Part shown: piece by piece, positions 1 through 4,656 of the stretch
How the letters are laid out: each line of letters begins with the position of its first letter
Position numbering within the stretch: the first letter of the stretch is position 1
NCBI GenBank assembly: GCA_023134675.1
Contig: JAGLUQ010000083.1
Span: 1-5,120 of the forward strand
Reading direction: 5' to 3'
Source: Candidatus Aenigmatarchaeota archaeon
GTDB lineage: Archaea; EX4484-52; GLR71
DNA: 5,120 nt
Program-made: the position numbers and the translations under genes
Notes under the pieces: generated by a model
Databases searched by the model: none
What the model was told of the DNA's origin: nothing
Seen by the model: the letters and a program-made list of their open reading frames with translations, nothing else

Positions 1-10
1 TTTATATATT
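1..10 (+). promoter_or_regulatory. TATA-like promoter element of the first gene
   Basis: TTTATATATT lies about 25-31 bases before the ATG at 32. An archaeal TATA box sits about 25 bases before the transcription start, so the mRNA would begin at or next to the start codon (leaderless). No purine-rich ribosome binding site lies between. Any BRE upstream is outside the window. The same spacing recurs before several other genes here. Confidence 0.5.
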
Positions 11-31
11 ATTGACAATTAACTATTGTCT

Positions 32-589
32 ATGGTCTTGGATTATAATAGAAAGCTTATCCTTGGTATTGGGATAATAATATCTTTTGCTTTGCTTATA
101 GTGTCAATCAGCATCTATTTCAATTTTCAGCATGATCTTAGAGAACAATCAAGACTTGACCCTGATATGATTGATAGCATGACAGCAGAACAGATTAAAG
201 AGTTTATAGTGGAACAAAGAAATATGCAGCCAGTGTTCCACAGTTATTATCTCTTGCCTTTTATGGGTTTTATTGGTCTTATGGTAGGTATTTTAGTATT
301 TTATATAATGTCAGATAAAGTGGTGCAGCAGGGGCAGACTTTAAAGAGCAACACAAAGATAATACTTAATTTCCTGACACCTCCGGAAAGAAAAGTGATA
401 GAGATGCTTTTAGAGAACGATGGGAAGGTCCAGCAATATGAATTGTCACGCCTGCCGGATCTGAACAAGGTAAAGACGCATAGGCTCTTATTGAACCTGG
501 AGCAAAAAAAGATAATCCATAAAGAAAAGCTTGGAAAGATAAACAAGATTGTTCTTGACAAGGAATTGTATGATGCTCTTAAGGGTTGA
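32..589 (+). CDS. Membrane-anchored winged-helix protein (putative transcriptional regulator)
   Basis: 185 residues from the ATG at 32. An in-frame TTG at 26 would add two residues, but the ATG fits the TATA spacing better. Two hydrophobic segments (about residues 9-30 and 72-93) flank a polar, acidic loop of about 40 residues that includes TAEQIKEF. The C-terminal part (about 112-180) reads as a winged-helix domain: TPPERKVIEMLLENDGKV opens it, then a helix-turn-helix with LSRLPDLNKVKTHRLL as the recognition region, then a wing around KEKLGKINKIVL. This layout resembles archaeal MarR-like membrane proteins whose winged helix faces the cytoplasm, with the loop between the segments outside. 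Two membrane passes place both ends on the same side, which agrees with that. The gene is convergent with the next one. Its target and signal are unknown. Confident for membrane plus winged helix, less so for regulation. Confidence 0.8.
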   Translation: MVLDYNRKLILGIGIIISFALLIVSISIYFNFQHDLREQSRLDPDMIDSMTAEQIKEFIVEQRNMQPVFHSYYLLPFMGFIGLMVGILVFYIMSDKVVQQGQTLKSNTKIILNFLTPPERKVIEMLLENDGKVQQYELSRLPDLNKVKTHRLLLNLEQKKIIHKEKLGKINKIVLDKELYDALKG

Positions 590-657
590 GTATTTCTTTA
601 TGGTTTATATCAGCAAGTGCATATCCGTCAAAACTAAAATCTGGAAAAACATGACAT

Positions 658-1035
658 CTATTCAATTATGAATACCTTTATCGCTTCAAGACGTCTTTGA
701 ACAGCGTCCAGCCTTTCATCTTTGCAGTACCCCCAAATATGGCTGAATTCATATGTTTCTGCCTTACGACCTATTAGTATTCCATCCAAAACATTTCCAT
801 AATCTGTAAATATTATAGGTTCTACAGGATCATCTCGTTTGAGAACCTTTGTTAAATCAGATCCGTCCCAAGACTGTATAGGGGATAATGTTAGATTCTC
901 TACCTGGATAAGCACAAGACTGTCCTTGTATTTATCATATTCTCCATAAATATTTAGAGGAAATGTTGTTATATTCATTTTTCTAAGTTCATCTAATATA
1001 TGTTCTTTATTCAGGTGTATCGGTTCTGTAGACAT
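658..1035 (-). CDS. Hypothetical protein, 125 residues
   Basis: I do not recognise this family. The protein is soluble-looking, with no signal peptide, no membrane segment and no cysteine motif (a single Cys). It opens with a helical stretch (HILDELRKM), followed by a likely beta-rich middle (LVLIQVENLTLSPIQSW, PIIFTDYGNVLDGILIG) and an amphipathic C-terminal helix (ERLDAVQRRLEAIKVF). The start codon ATG at 1035 is about 26 bases downstream of an AT-rich TATA-like stretch on the minus strand, like other genes here. It converges on the winged-helix gene (68 bases between stops) and diverges from the TauE-like permease (94 bases between starts). Codon choice is AT-rich, like the gene to its left. 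The long open frame, promoter spacing and ordinary amino acid mix support a real gene. Confidence 0.7.
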   Translation of the reverse strand: MSTEPIHLNKEHILDELRKMNITTFPLNIYGEYDKYKDSLVLIQVENLTLSPIQSWDGSDLTKVLKRDDPVEPIIFTDYGNVLDGILIGRKAETYEFSHIWGYCKDERLDAVQRRLEAIKVFIIE

Positions 1036-1060
1036 AGATGTATTATAATCGCTATAAACT

Positions 1061-1070
1061 TTATATTATT
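1061..1070 (-). promoter_or_regulatory. TATA-like element for the minus-strand hypothetical gene
   Basis: On the minus strand this reads AATAATATAA and ends 26 bases before the ATG at 1035. A second AT-rich stretch (AGTTTATAGC, 1060-1051) lies closer to the start and makes the exact box uncertain. It shares the short divergent region with the permease promoter. Confidence 0.4.
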
Positions 1071-1101
1071 TTGTCGTATGAAAATATTAAATGCATCGCT
1101 G

Positions 1102-1109
1102 ATATAAAT
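1102..1109 (+). promoter_or_regulatory. TATA-like element for the TauE/SafE permease gene
   Basis: ATATAAAT lies 21-28 bases before the ATG at 1130, with no ribosome binding site between, which fits a leaderless transcript. It faces away from the promoter of the minus-strand gene in the same 94-base divergent spacer. Confidence 0.5.
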
Positions 1110-1129
1110 CCCCATAATCAAATATTCTT

Positions 1130-1876
1130 ATGGAAATATTGATCCAGATTCTTACAACCTTCCTCATAGGCGTATTCGCAAGCTTCATAGGAGCAATAGC
1201 TGGGGGTGGGGGTCTCATATCAATACCATTCCTCATCTTCCTCGGCCTCCCTCCGCAGGCAGCGATAGCGACAAACAAGCTGGGAGGTGCCGGACTGAGC
1301 CTGGGCGCAGCAGCAAAGTTCTGGAAAGAGAAAAAGATAATCTGGAAAGCAGTAATGCCTCTATGCCTGATAGGCATCATTGGCGCATACCTCGGAGCGA
1401 ACATCCTCCTGAATATCGACCCGGCAATCCTGTCAAAGATGATCGGCTTCATGCTTCTGATACTTCTCCCCCTGACACTGCTGAAAAAAGACATAGGCCT
1501 GAAACGAAAAGACACAAGACCTGTCGACAAAGGGATGGGCTATGTCCTCTTTTTCTTCCTGATGATCTTCGGCGGTTTTTTCGGCGGGGGAGCAGGAACC
1601 CTGATGTTCTACATACTGATGTACTTCTTCGGCTTCACAATAATCCAGTCAAATGCCACAAGCATAATTCCCTGGTTTGTGATGTCTATCACATCCCTGA
1701 TAATATTTATCATCAATGGCCTGGTAGTCTATCAGGTAGGCATATCTCTTTTCGCAGGCATGCTTGTGGGCGGATACCTTGGCGCGCAAACAGCAATAAA
1801 AAAAGGTAACAGGTGGGTAAAAATAATATTCCTCGCAGTTGTTTTTGTGTCAGCGGTAAAGATACTGTTTTTCTGA
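1130..1876 (+). CDS. TauE/SafE (TSUP) family membrane permease
   Basis: 248 residues, a usual length for the 4-toluenesulfonate uptake / sulfite exporter (TSUP) family. Most of the protein is hydrophobic, in about seven or eight membrane segments. The two halves each open with the family's glycine-rich motif: GAIAGGGGLISIPFLIFLGL at about 21-40, and FGGFFGGGAGTL at about 147-158. Other family marks are ATNKLGGAGLSLGA after the first motif and the matching QSNATSII after the second. A charged cytoplasmic linker (KKDIGLKRKDTRPVDKG, about 119-135) separates the halves. Members move sulfur-containing or carbon-containing anions such as sulfite, sulfoacetate or taurine-related compounds. The substrate cannot be read from the sequence, and no sulfur metabolism gene is adjacent. 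The gene is notably richer in G+C than the DNA to its left. Confidence 0.92.
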   Translation: MEILIQILTTFLIGVFASFIGAIAGGGGLISIPFLIFLGLPPQAAIATNKLGGAGLSLGAAAKFWKEKKIIWKAVMPLCLIGIIGAYLGANILLNIDPAILSKMIGFMLLILLPLTLLKKDIGLKRKDTRPVDKGMGYVLFFFLMIFGGFFGGGAGTLMFYILMYFFGFTIIQSNATSIIPWFVMSITSLIIFIINGLVVYQVGISLFAGMLVGGYLGAQTAIKKGNRWVKIIFLAVVFVSAVKILFF

Positions 1877-1909
1877 TGTTTATTCACACAAAAATATCTC
1901 AGATCCCAA

Positions 1910-1920
1910 TATATATTTAA
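1910..1920 (+). promoter_or_regulatory. TATA-like element for the HAD phosphatase gene
   Basis: TATATATTTAA lies 23-33 bases before the ATG at 1943, in the 66-base gap after the permease. The bases between (rich in C and A) contain no Shine-Dalgarno sequence, so a leaderless mRNA is likely. This suggests the phosphatase is not simply co-transcribed with the permease. Confidence 0.6.
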
Positions 1921-1942
1921 ACAACACCAGACAAATCCCTCC

Positions 1943-2605
1943 ATGAACTCTATCGACAAATCAAAAATAAAAGCCATAATCTTCGACCTTGACGGAACCC
2001 TTCTTGACTCCTCAGAAATCTATTTTAAAACAATAAACCACATACTGTCAAAATTCAACATATCTTGCACAATGGCAGAGATGATGGTTCATTGCGGTGC
2101 TCCCGGCGAAGACATATACATATACTTCCTCAAAAAACAAGGCGCCTATGACCCGTCAAGAAAAGAAGAGCTAAAGAAAGAGTTTGACGAAAAGTTCAGT
2201 GATCTTCTCAAAGACAAAGATATCTTCCCCCAAGATTCAAAAAGAGCCCTGATAGAACTGAAAAAGAAAGGATACACATTTGCCCTGGGCACAGGAGCGA
2301 CAAGAATATCAACAGTATCCATGATTCCGAAAGACATATTCTCACTTTTTGATGCCGTAATCACCTGCGACGATGTCACAAACCCGAAACCCGACCCTGA
2401 GACTTTTCTGAAGGCAGCCGAAAAGATAAGCATAGATTCAGAGAACTGCATTGTCATAGGCGACGGAAAAAGAGATCTCATCGCCGCAAAAGGGGCAGGC
2501 ATGAGATTCATACTGTTAAGGAACGACCACAACAGGGATTTTGACCCTGACGGCGGCTGCGTTTGCGAGATAAGCAGGATGATTGACCTTACCAATATTC
2601 TCTGA
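1943..2605 (+). CDS. HAD-superfamily hydrolase (phosphoglycolate phosphatase-like)
   Basis: 220 residues with all four HAD motifs. Motif I is FDLDGTLLDS with the nucleophile Asp15 and acid/base Asp17. Motif II is GTGA with Thr117. Motif III is the Lys149 in NPKPDPETF. Motif IV is GDGKRD with Asp174 and Asp178 for magnesium. A helical cap domain sits between motif I and II (about residues 22-95), as in subfamily I. The fold is a cytosolic phosphatase that removes phosphate from a small molecule through an aspartyl-phosphate intermediate. Phosphoglycolate phosphatase and beta-phosphoglucomutase are the closest-looking relatives, but the cap does not let me name the substrate. It lies just upstream of aIF2-beta (44 bases from its stop to the chosen aIF2-beta start). 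That gap holds a separate TATA-like element, so a shared transcript is not certain. Confidence 0.93.
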   Translation: MNSIDKSKIKAIIFDLDGTLLDSSEIYFKTINHILSKFNISCTMAEMMVHCGAPGEDIYIYFLKKQGAYDPSRKEELKKEFDEKFSDLLKDKDIFPQDSKRALIELKKKGYTFALGTGATRISTVSMIPKDIFSLFDAVITCDDVTNPKPDPETFLKAAEKISIDSENCIVIGDGKRDLIAAKGAGMRFILLRNDHNRDFDPDGGCVCEISRMIDLTNIL

Positions 2606-2618
2606 CAGCCTGACAAAG

Positions 2619-2628
2619 AAATAAAAAG
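2619..2628 (+). promoter_or_regulatory. TATA-like element for aIF2-beta
   Basis: AAATAAAAAG lies 22-31 bases before the ATG at 2650 but only 13-22 bases before the ATG at 2641. Other genes here keep about 21-31 bases, so this element favours 2650 as the aIF2-beta start. It is less canonical than the other boxes in the window. Confidence 0.4.
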
Positions 2629-2649
2629 ATATGCCACAAGATGAGTCCT

Positions 2650-3063
2650 ATGGATGAAAAAGATTACGCCAAGATGCTTGACTCAGCAATAGAACAGCTT
2701 CCTGAAGTCTCAGACAAGACTGAGAGATTCGAGATGCCTGTCCTGAAAGTGTTGATCATAGGAAACAAGACAGAGATAGTCAATTTCTCCGCAGCATCAA
2801 AGCACATACGTCGCGACGATAAAGAGCTTCTGAAATACATGTCAAAAGAGCTTGCGACTTTCGGAGAGCTTTCCGGAGGCAAGGCAAGTTTCATAGGCAA
2901 GTTCGGCTCCATTGCGATAAACGACAAGTTCAAGAAATATGCAAACTCTTTTGTCCTCTGCAACGAATGCGGCAAGCCAGACACCAGTGTCGTGAAATCA
3001 GCAAGGCAGGAATTCCTCAAGTGTGAGGCATGCGGCGCAAAAAGGCCTATCGCGAAAAGCTAG
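2650..3063 (+). CDS. eif2b: Translation initiation factor aIF2, beta subunit
   Basis: 137 residues from the ATG at 2650, a usual length for the archaeal protein. aIF2-beta is part of the alpha-beta-gamma trimer that delivers initiator Met-tRNA to the small ribosomal subunit. The N-terminal helix that binds the gamma subunit is DYAKMLDSAIEQLPE. The central alpha-beta domain follows (VLKVLIIGNKTEIVNF, then the helix DDKELLKYMSKELATFG, then FIGKFGSIAINDKFKKY). The C-terminal zinc ribbon is CNEC-x17-CEAC within the typical context ECGKPDTSVVKS and KCEACGAKRPI. An in-frame ATG at 2641 would add Met-Ser-Pro. I chose 2650 because family proteins usually start close to the DY motif and because the TATA spacing fits. 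DUF424 follows after 28 bases, probably on the same transcript. Confidence 0.96.
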   Translation: MDEKDYAKMLDSAIEQLPEVSDKTERFEMPVLKVLIIGNKTEIVNFSAASKHIRRDDKELLKYMSKELATFGELSGGKASFIGKFGSIAINDKFKKYANSFVLCNECGKPDTSVVKSARQEFLKCEACGAKRPIAKS

Positions 3064-3072
3064 TTGCAGAAC

Positions 3073-3090
3073 ACCTTTAAAAAAGGTTTT
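3073..3090 (+). promoter_or_regulatory. Short inverted repeat with T-run between aIF2-beta and DUF424
   Basis: ACCTTT (3073-3078) and AAAGGT (3082-3087) form perfect six-base arms around an AAA loop, followed by TTTT. The stem covers AAAGG, the only Shine-Dalgarno-like bases before the DUF424 start at 3092. It could attenuate transcription, hide the ribosome site, or simply be a TATA-like AT stretch (TTTAAAAAA at 3076-3084). With a three-base loop and four A-T pairs it is weak. Confidence 0.3.
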
Positions 3091-3091
3091 C

Positions 3092-3388
3092 ATGATGTTT
3101 ATTCTCAATATGCATAAGGCTGATAGCAGTCAGGTAGTATCTGTCTGCGACAGTGACATTATCGGAAAAAGATTTGAAGAGAAAGACATTGTCCTTGACA
3201 TACCGGAATCATTCTATGGTGGAAAAGAAAAAGCGATAGATAATGTAATATCAGCCATATCTGCCTCCAATTCCACGATAATTATAGGAAATACCATAAC
3301 AACCGAGCTTGAAAAAAGAGGCATCATCTCTGAAAGCCATATATCATCTGTGGCCGGCCAGAGATACGCCATGATATTTAGGCTCTGA
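3092..3388 (+). CDS. DUF424 family protein
   Basis: 98 residues from the ATG at 3092 (a second ATG follows at 3095). The open frame runs back to 3023 inside aIF2-beta, but that part is just the aIF2-beta zinc ribbon read in another frame and does not belong. The protein matches the archaeal DUF424 pattern: a beta-strand start (MFILNMHKADSSQVVSVCDS), then IGKRF and LDIPESFYGG, then a helix, then the strand IIIGNTITTELEKRGII, and a closing strand ending AGQRYAMIFRL. No catalytic motif is evident. The family's function is unknown to me. Its place between aIF2-beta and NMD3 points to translation or ribosome metabolism. An AAAGG just before the start may serve as a ribosome binding site, but it is partly within a small inverted repeat. 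Confidence 0.85.
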   Translation: MMFILNMHKADSSQVVSVCDSDIIGKRFEEKDIVLDIPESFYGGKEKAIDNVISAISASNSTIIIGNTITTELEKRGIISESHISSVAGQRYAMIFRL

Positions 3389-3418
3389 ATCCTCTCAAAA
3401 GCCAAATCAGACCGGCAA

Positions 3419-3430
3419 CATATTTAAAAA
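3419..3430 (+). promoter_or_regulatory. TATA-like element for NMD3
   Basis: CATATTTAAAAA lies 21-32 bases before the ATG at 3451, in the 62-base gap after DUF424. No Shine-Dalgarno sequence is seen before the start. This implies that NMD3 and aIF1A can be transcribed from their own promoter, apart from aIF2-beta and DUF424. Confidence 0.55.
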
Positions 3431-3450
3431 CAAAAGATAAACCGATTATT

Positions 3451-4161
3451 ATGATGAGAAAATTCTGCCCAAAGTGCGGCAAAGATACAGATGAGCTTAT
3501 AGGAAAACTATGTCCTGACTGCCACAGCTCAACCTGCACCCCGAAAAAATCACTTCTTCCGCCATCAGTCAAGATAGACCTGTGCAAATGCACAAAAGTC
3601 CGTTTCAAGAACCGATGGAACCATTATCCGACCTTGAAAGATGCTGTAATGTCTGCGATAAAGAACGCATCAAAATTTCCAAAAGGTATGCAGATAGAAA
3701 TAATGCTTCCTAAAGGCCGTGCCCTTGAAGGCAAAGTATCGCTTCCGATGACAGTTACACTAAGAGATAGTGAAGGAACTTCAACAGAAAGCAGTATGGA
3801 TGCGATAATTACTCCTATGTGCTGCCCTGTATGCTCAAGAAAATTCGGCGGCTATTATGAATCCATCATCCAGCTAAGGGGTGATGACAAAGATATAAAG
3901 GATATTCTTGCATACTTAGAAAAAAGGACAGGTCAGCAGAACAGGAAAGAAGACAGCATATTCATAACAAGGACTGAGAAAAAGCCGGGATGCATAGATG
4001 TCTATATGAGCTCAAACAAGTTTGCCAAGAAGCTGTCAAGAGAGGTATGCTCGCTTTTCAGCATAGCAGATCACAAGGAATCCGTCTCAGACTATGGCAC
4101 AAAAGATGGCAAAGAGTTAAAAAGAGTTACGTATTTATTAAGGTGTAAGCAAAATATATGA
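3451..4161 (+). CDS. nmd3: NMD3-family 60S/50S ribosomal subunit-binding protein
   Basis: 236 residues, typical for the short archaeal form that lacks the eukaryotic nuclear shuttling tail. In eukaryotes NMD3 is the export adaptor of the 60S subunit. Archaea have no nucleus, so the archaeal role is more likely in late large-subunit maturation or quality control (inference). The N-terminal zinc-binding part shows CPKCG (Cys6, Cys9), CPDC (Cys21, Cys24) and CKC (Cys45, Cys47), with a fourth pair CPVC (Cys125, Cys128). It runs straight into the family signature SRKFGGYYESIIQLRG. The start is the first of two adjacent ATGs (3451 and 3454). The gene ends in TGA within ATGA at 4158-4161, so its stop overlaps a possible start codon of the next gene. 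Translational coupling with aIF1A is likely. Confidence 0.93.
   Translation: MMRKFCPKCGKDTDELIGKLCPDCHSSTCTPKKSLLPPSVKIDLCKCTKVRFKNRWNHYPTLKDAVMSAIKNASKFPKGMQIEIMLPKGRALEGKVSLPMTVTLRDSEGTSTESSMDAIITPMCCPVCSRKFGGYYESIIQLRGDDKDIKDILAYLEKRTGQQNRKEDSIFITRTEKKPGCIDVYMSSNKFAKKLSREVCSLFSIADHKESVSDYGTKDGKELKRVTYLLRCKQNI
4141..4145 (+). promoter_or_regulatory. Possible Shine-Dalgarno site for aIF1A inside the NMD3 end
   Basis: AGGTG matches part of the archaeal Shine-Dalgarno consensus GGAGGTG. It lies 8 bases before the ATA codon at 4154, which is in the aIF1A frame, and 12 bases before the ATG at 4158, which is not. It is one of few such matches in front of a start in this window. A TATA-like TATTTATTA at 4132-4140 overlaps this region and would suit a leaderless start near 4158 instead. 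Confidence 0.35.
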
Positions 4162-4516
4162 CGGAGATGATATTATACCACCTCGTAAGTTTTTCAAGAA
4201 GAAGAAGAAAAAACCTGCATTTGACCCATCAATACCTATAAGGCTCAGGCTTCCAAGAACTGGTGAAGTATTGGGTGTCATAGACCAGAGGCTGGGCTTC
4301 GGAAAGACAAGAGTGATCTGCGCGGATAAGTTGGTAAGGATCTGCCGCGTACCAGGCAAGCTTAGGCGGTCAGTATCGACCTATGAAGGCAATTTCTGCA
4401 TAGTACGGCCTTGGGAAGTCGAGAGCGACCAGAAAGGCGACATAATCTACACATACACACGGCACCAGGCAGAACTGATGCATACTAAAGGTTATCTTAA
4501 GGATTTAGAGTCCTGA
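4154..4516 (+). CDS. eif1a: Translation initiation factor aIF1A (start codon unresolved)
   Basis: aIF1A binds the A-site region of the small subunit and helps mRNA scanning or start selection. The OB-fold core is clear: RLRLPRTGEVLGVIDQRLGF, then RVICADKLVRICRVPGKLRR, then GNFCIVRPWEVESDQKGDII and the closing helix RHQAELMHTKGYLKDLES. An N-terminal basic tail (RKFFKKKKKKP) precedes it, as in other eIF1A proteins. The frame is open from 4142 (a TAA is at 4139-4141) but holds no ATG, GTG or TTG until the TTG at 4271. Starting there would remove the tail and the start of the first core strand, so it is unlikely. I list the ATA at 4154, 8 bases after an AGGTG, as a placeholder. Alternatives are ATT 4172, -1 frameshifting from the ATG at 4158, or one missing base near 4158-4170. 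Product identity is firm; the 5' end is not. Confidence 0.85.
   Translation: MYDGDDIIPPRKFFKKKKKKPAFDPSIPIRLRLPRTGEVLGVIDQRLGFGKTRVICADKLVRICRVPGKLRRSVSTYEGNFCIVRPWEVESDQKGDIIYTYTRHQAELMHTKGYLKDLES
4158..4241 (+). other. Overlapping short frame with in-phase A-AAA-AAC heptamer
   Basis: An ATG at 4158 overlaps the NMD3 stop as ATGA and opens a 27-codon frame ending in TAA at 4239-4241. At 4208-4214 it reads A AAA AAC in phase, the classical -1 slippery heptamer. A -1 slip there would enter the aIF1A frame at CCT (4214), giving an N-terminus of MTEMILYHLVSFSRRRRKN joined to PAFDPSIPIRLRLPR. By eye I see no strong stem or pseudoknot 5-9 bases after the heptamer, only CCTATAAGG (4234-4242). The heptamer may simply follow from the run of AAG/AAA lysine codons of aIF1A. 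Confidence 0.3.
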
Positions 4517-4560
4517 TATTTTTCTTTTTCACCTGATTTTATTTATTTGATTTTTTTGCT
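4517..4560 (+). terminator. T-rich transcription terminator after aIF1A
   Basis: T-runs at about 4519-4529, 4537-4548 and 4551-4557 follow the aIF1A stop directly. Archaeal RNA polymerase terminates at oligo-T tracts without needing a hairpin, so this is the likely end of the translation cluster transcript. Confidence 0.6.
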
Positions 4561-4571
4561 TTGTTTATAAC

Positions 4572-4584
4572 TTTTTATAAATAT
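4572..4584 (+). promoter_or_regulatory. TATA-like element in the convergent spacer
   Basis: TTTTTATAAATAT looks as good as the promoters of real genes here and lies 19-31 bases before an ATG at 4603. That ATG opens only a seven-codon frame (MLNKINQ). It could drive a short transcript antisense to the 3' end of the minus-strand gene, or be chance in AT-rich DNA. Confidence 0.25.
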
Positions 4585-4605
4585 CTTGAGTCCTGATTTT
4601 TTATG

Positions 4606-4650
4606 TTAAATAAAATAAATCAATAAAAAAAGAAAGAAAAAGAGATGGCA
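4606..4650 (-). terminator. T-rich terminator of the minus-strand coiled-coil gene
   Basis: On the minus strand this stretch is a series of T-runs, the strongest at about 4624-4640, starting just after the TAA at 4657-4659. Together with the plus-strand T-runs at 4517-4560 it makes a bidirectional terminator in the convergent spacer. Confidence 0.55.
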
Positions 4651-4656
4651 ATTCTT

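Noticed and set aside
600..671. Short frame (MVYISKCISV...) between the two convergent genes
   Set aside because: It is about 23 residues, with no ribosome site or TATA at the right distance, and runs into the end of the minus-strand gene.
1087..1530. 147-residue open frame on the minus strand opposite the permease
   Set aside because: It lies wholly opposite or beside the clear TauE/SafE frame, with Pro/Arg-rich low-sense sequence typical of an antisense frame of a G+C-rich gene.
1363..1809. 148-residue plus-strand frame inside the permease gene
   Set aside because: Its His/Arg/Pro-rich translation has no family sense, and the permease frame with both glycine motifs explains the DNA.
2146..2637. 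163-residue minus-strand frame opposite the HAD phosphatase
   Set aside because: The Ser/Phe-rich translation is the antisense of a gene with all four HAD motifs.
3023..3091. N-terminal extension of DUF424 from 3023
   Set aside because: These codons overlap the aIF2-beta zinc ribbon in another frame. Family length and strand pattern fit a start at 3092 or 3095.
4271..4516. TTG at 4271 as the aIF1A start
   Set aside because: It would remove the basic tail and the first residues of the first core strand (GEVLGVI), while sensible aIF1A sequence continues upstream.
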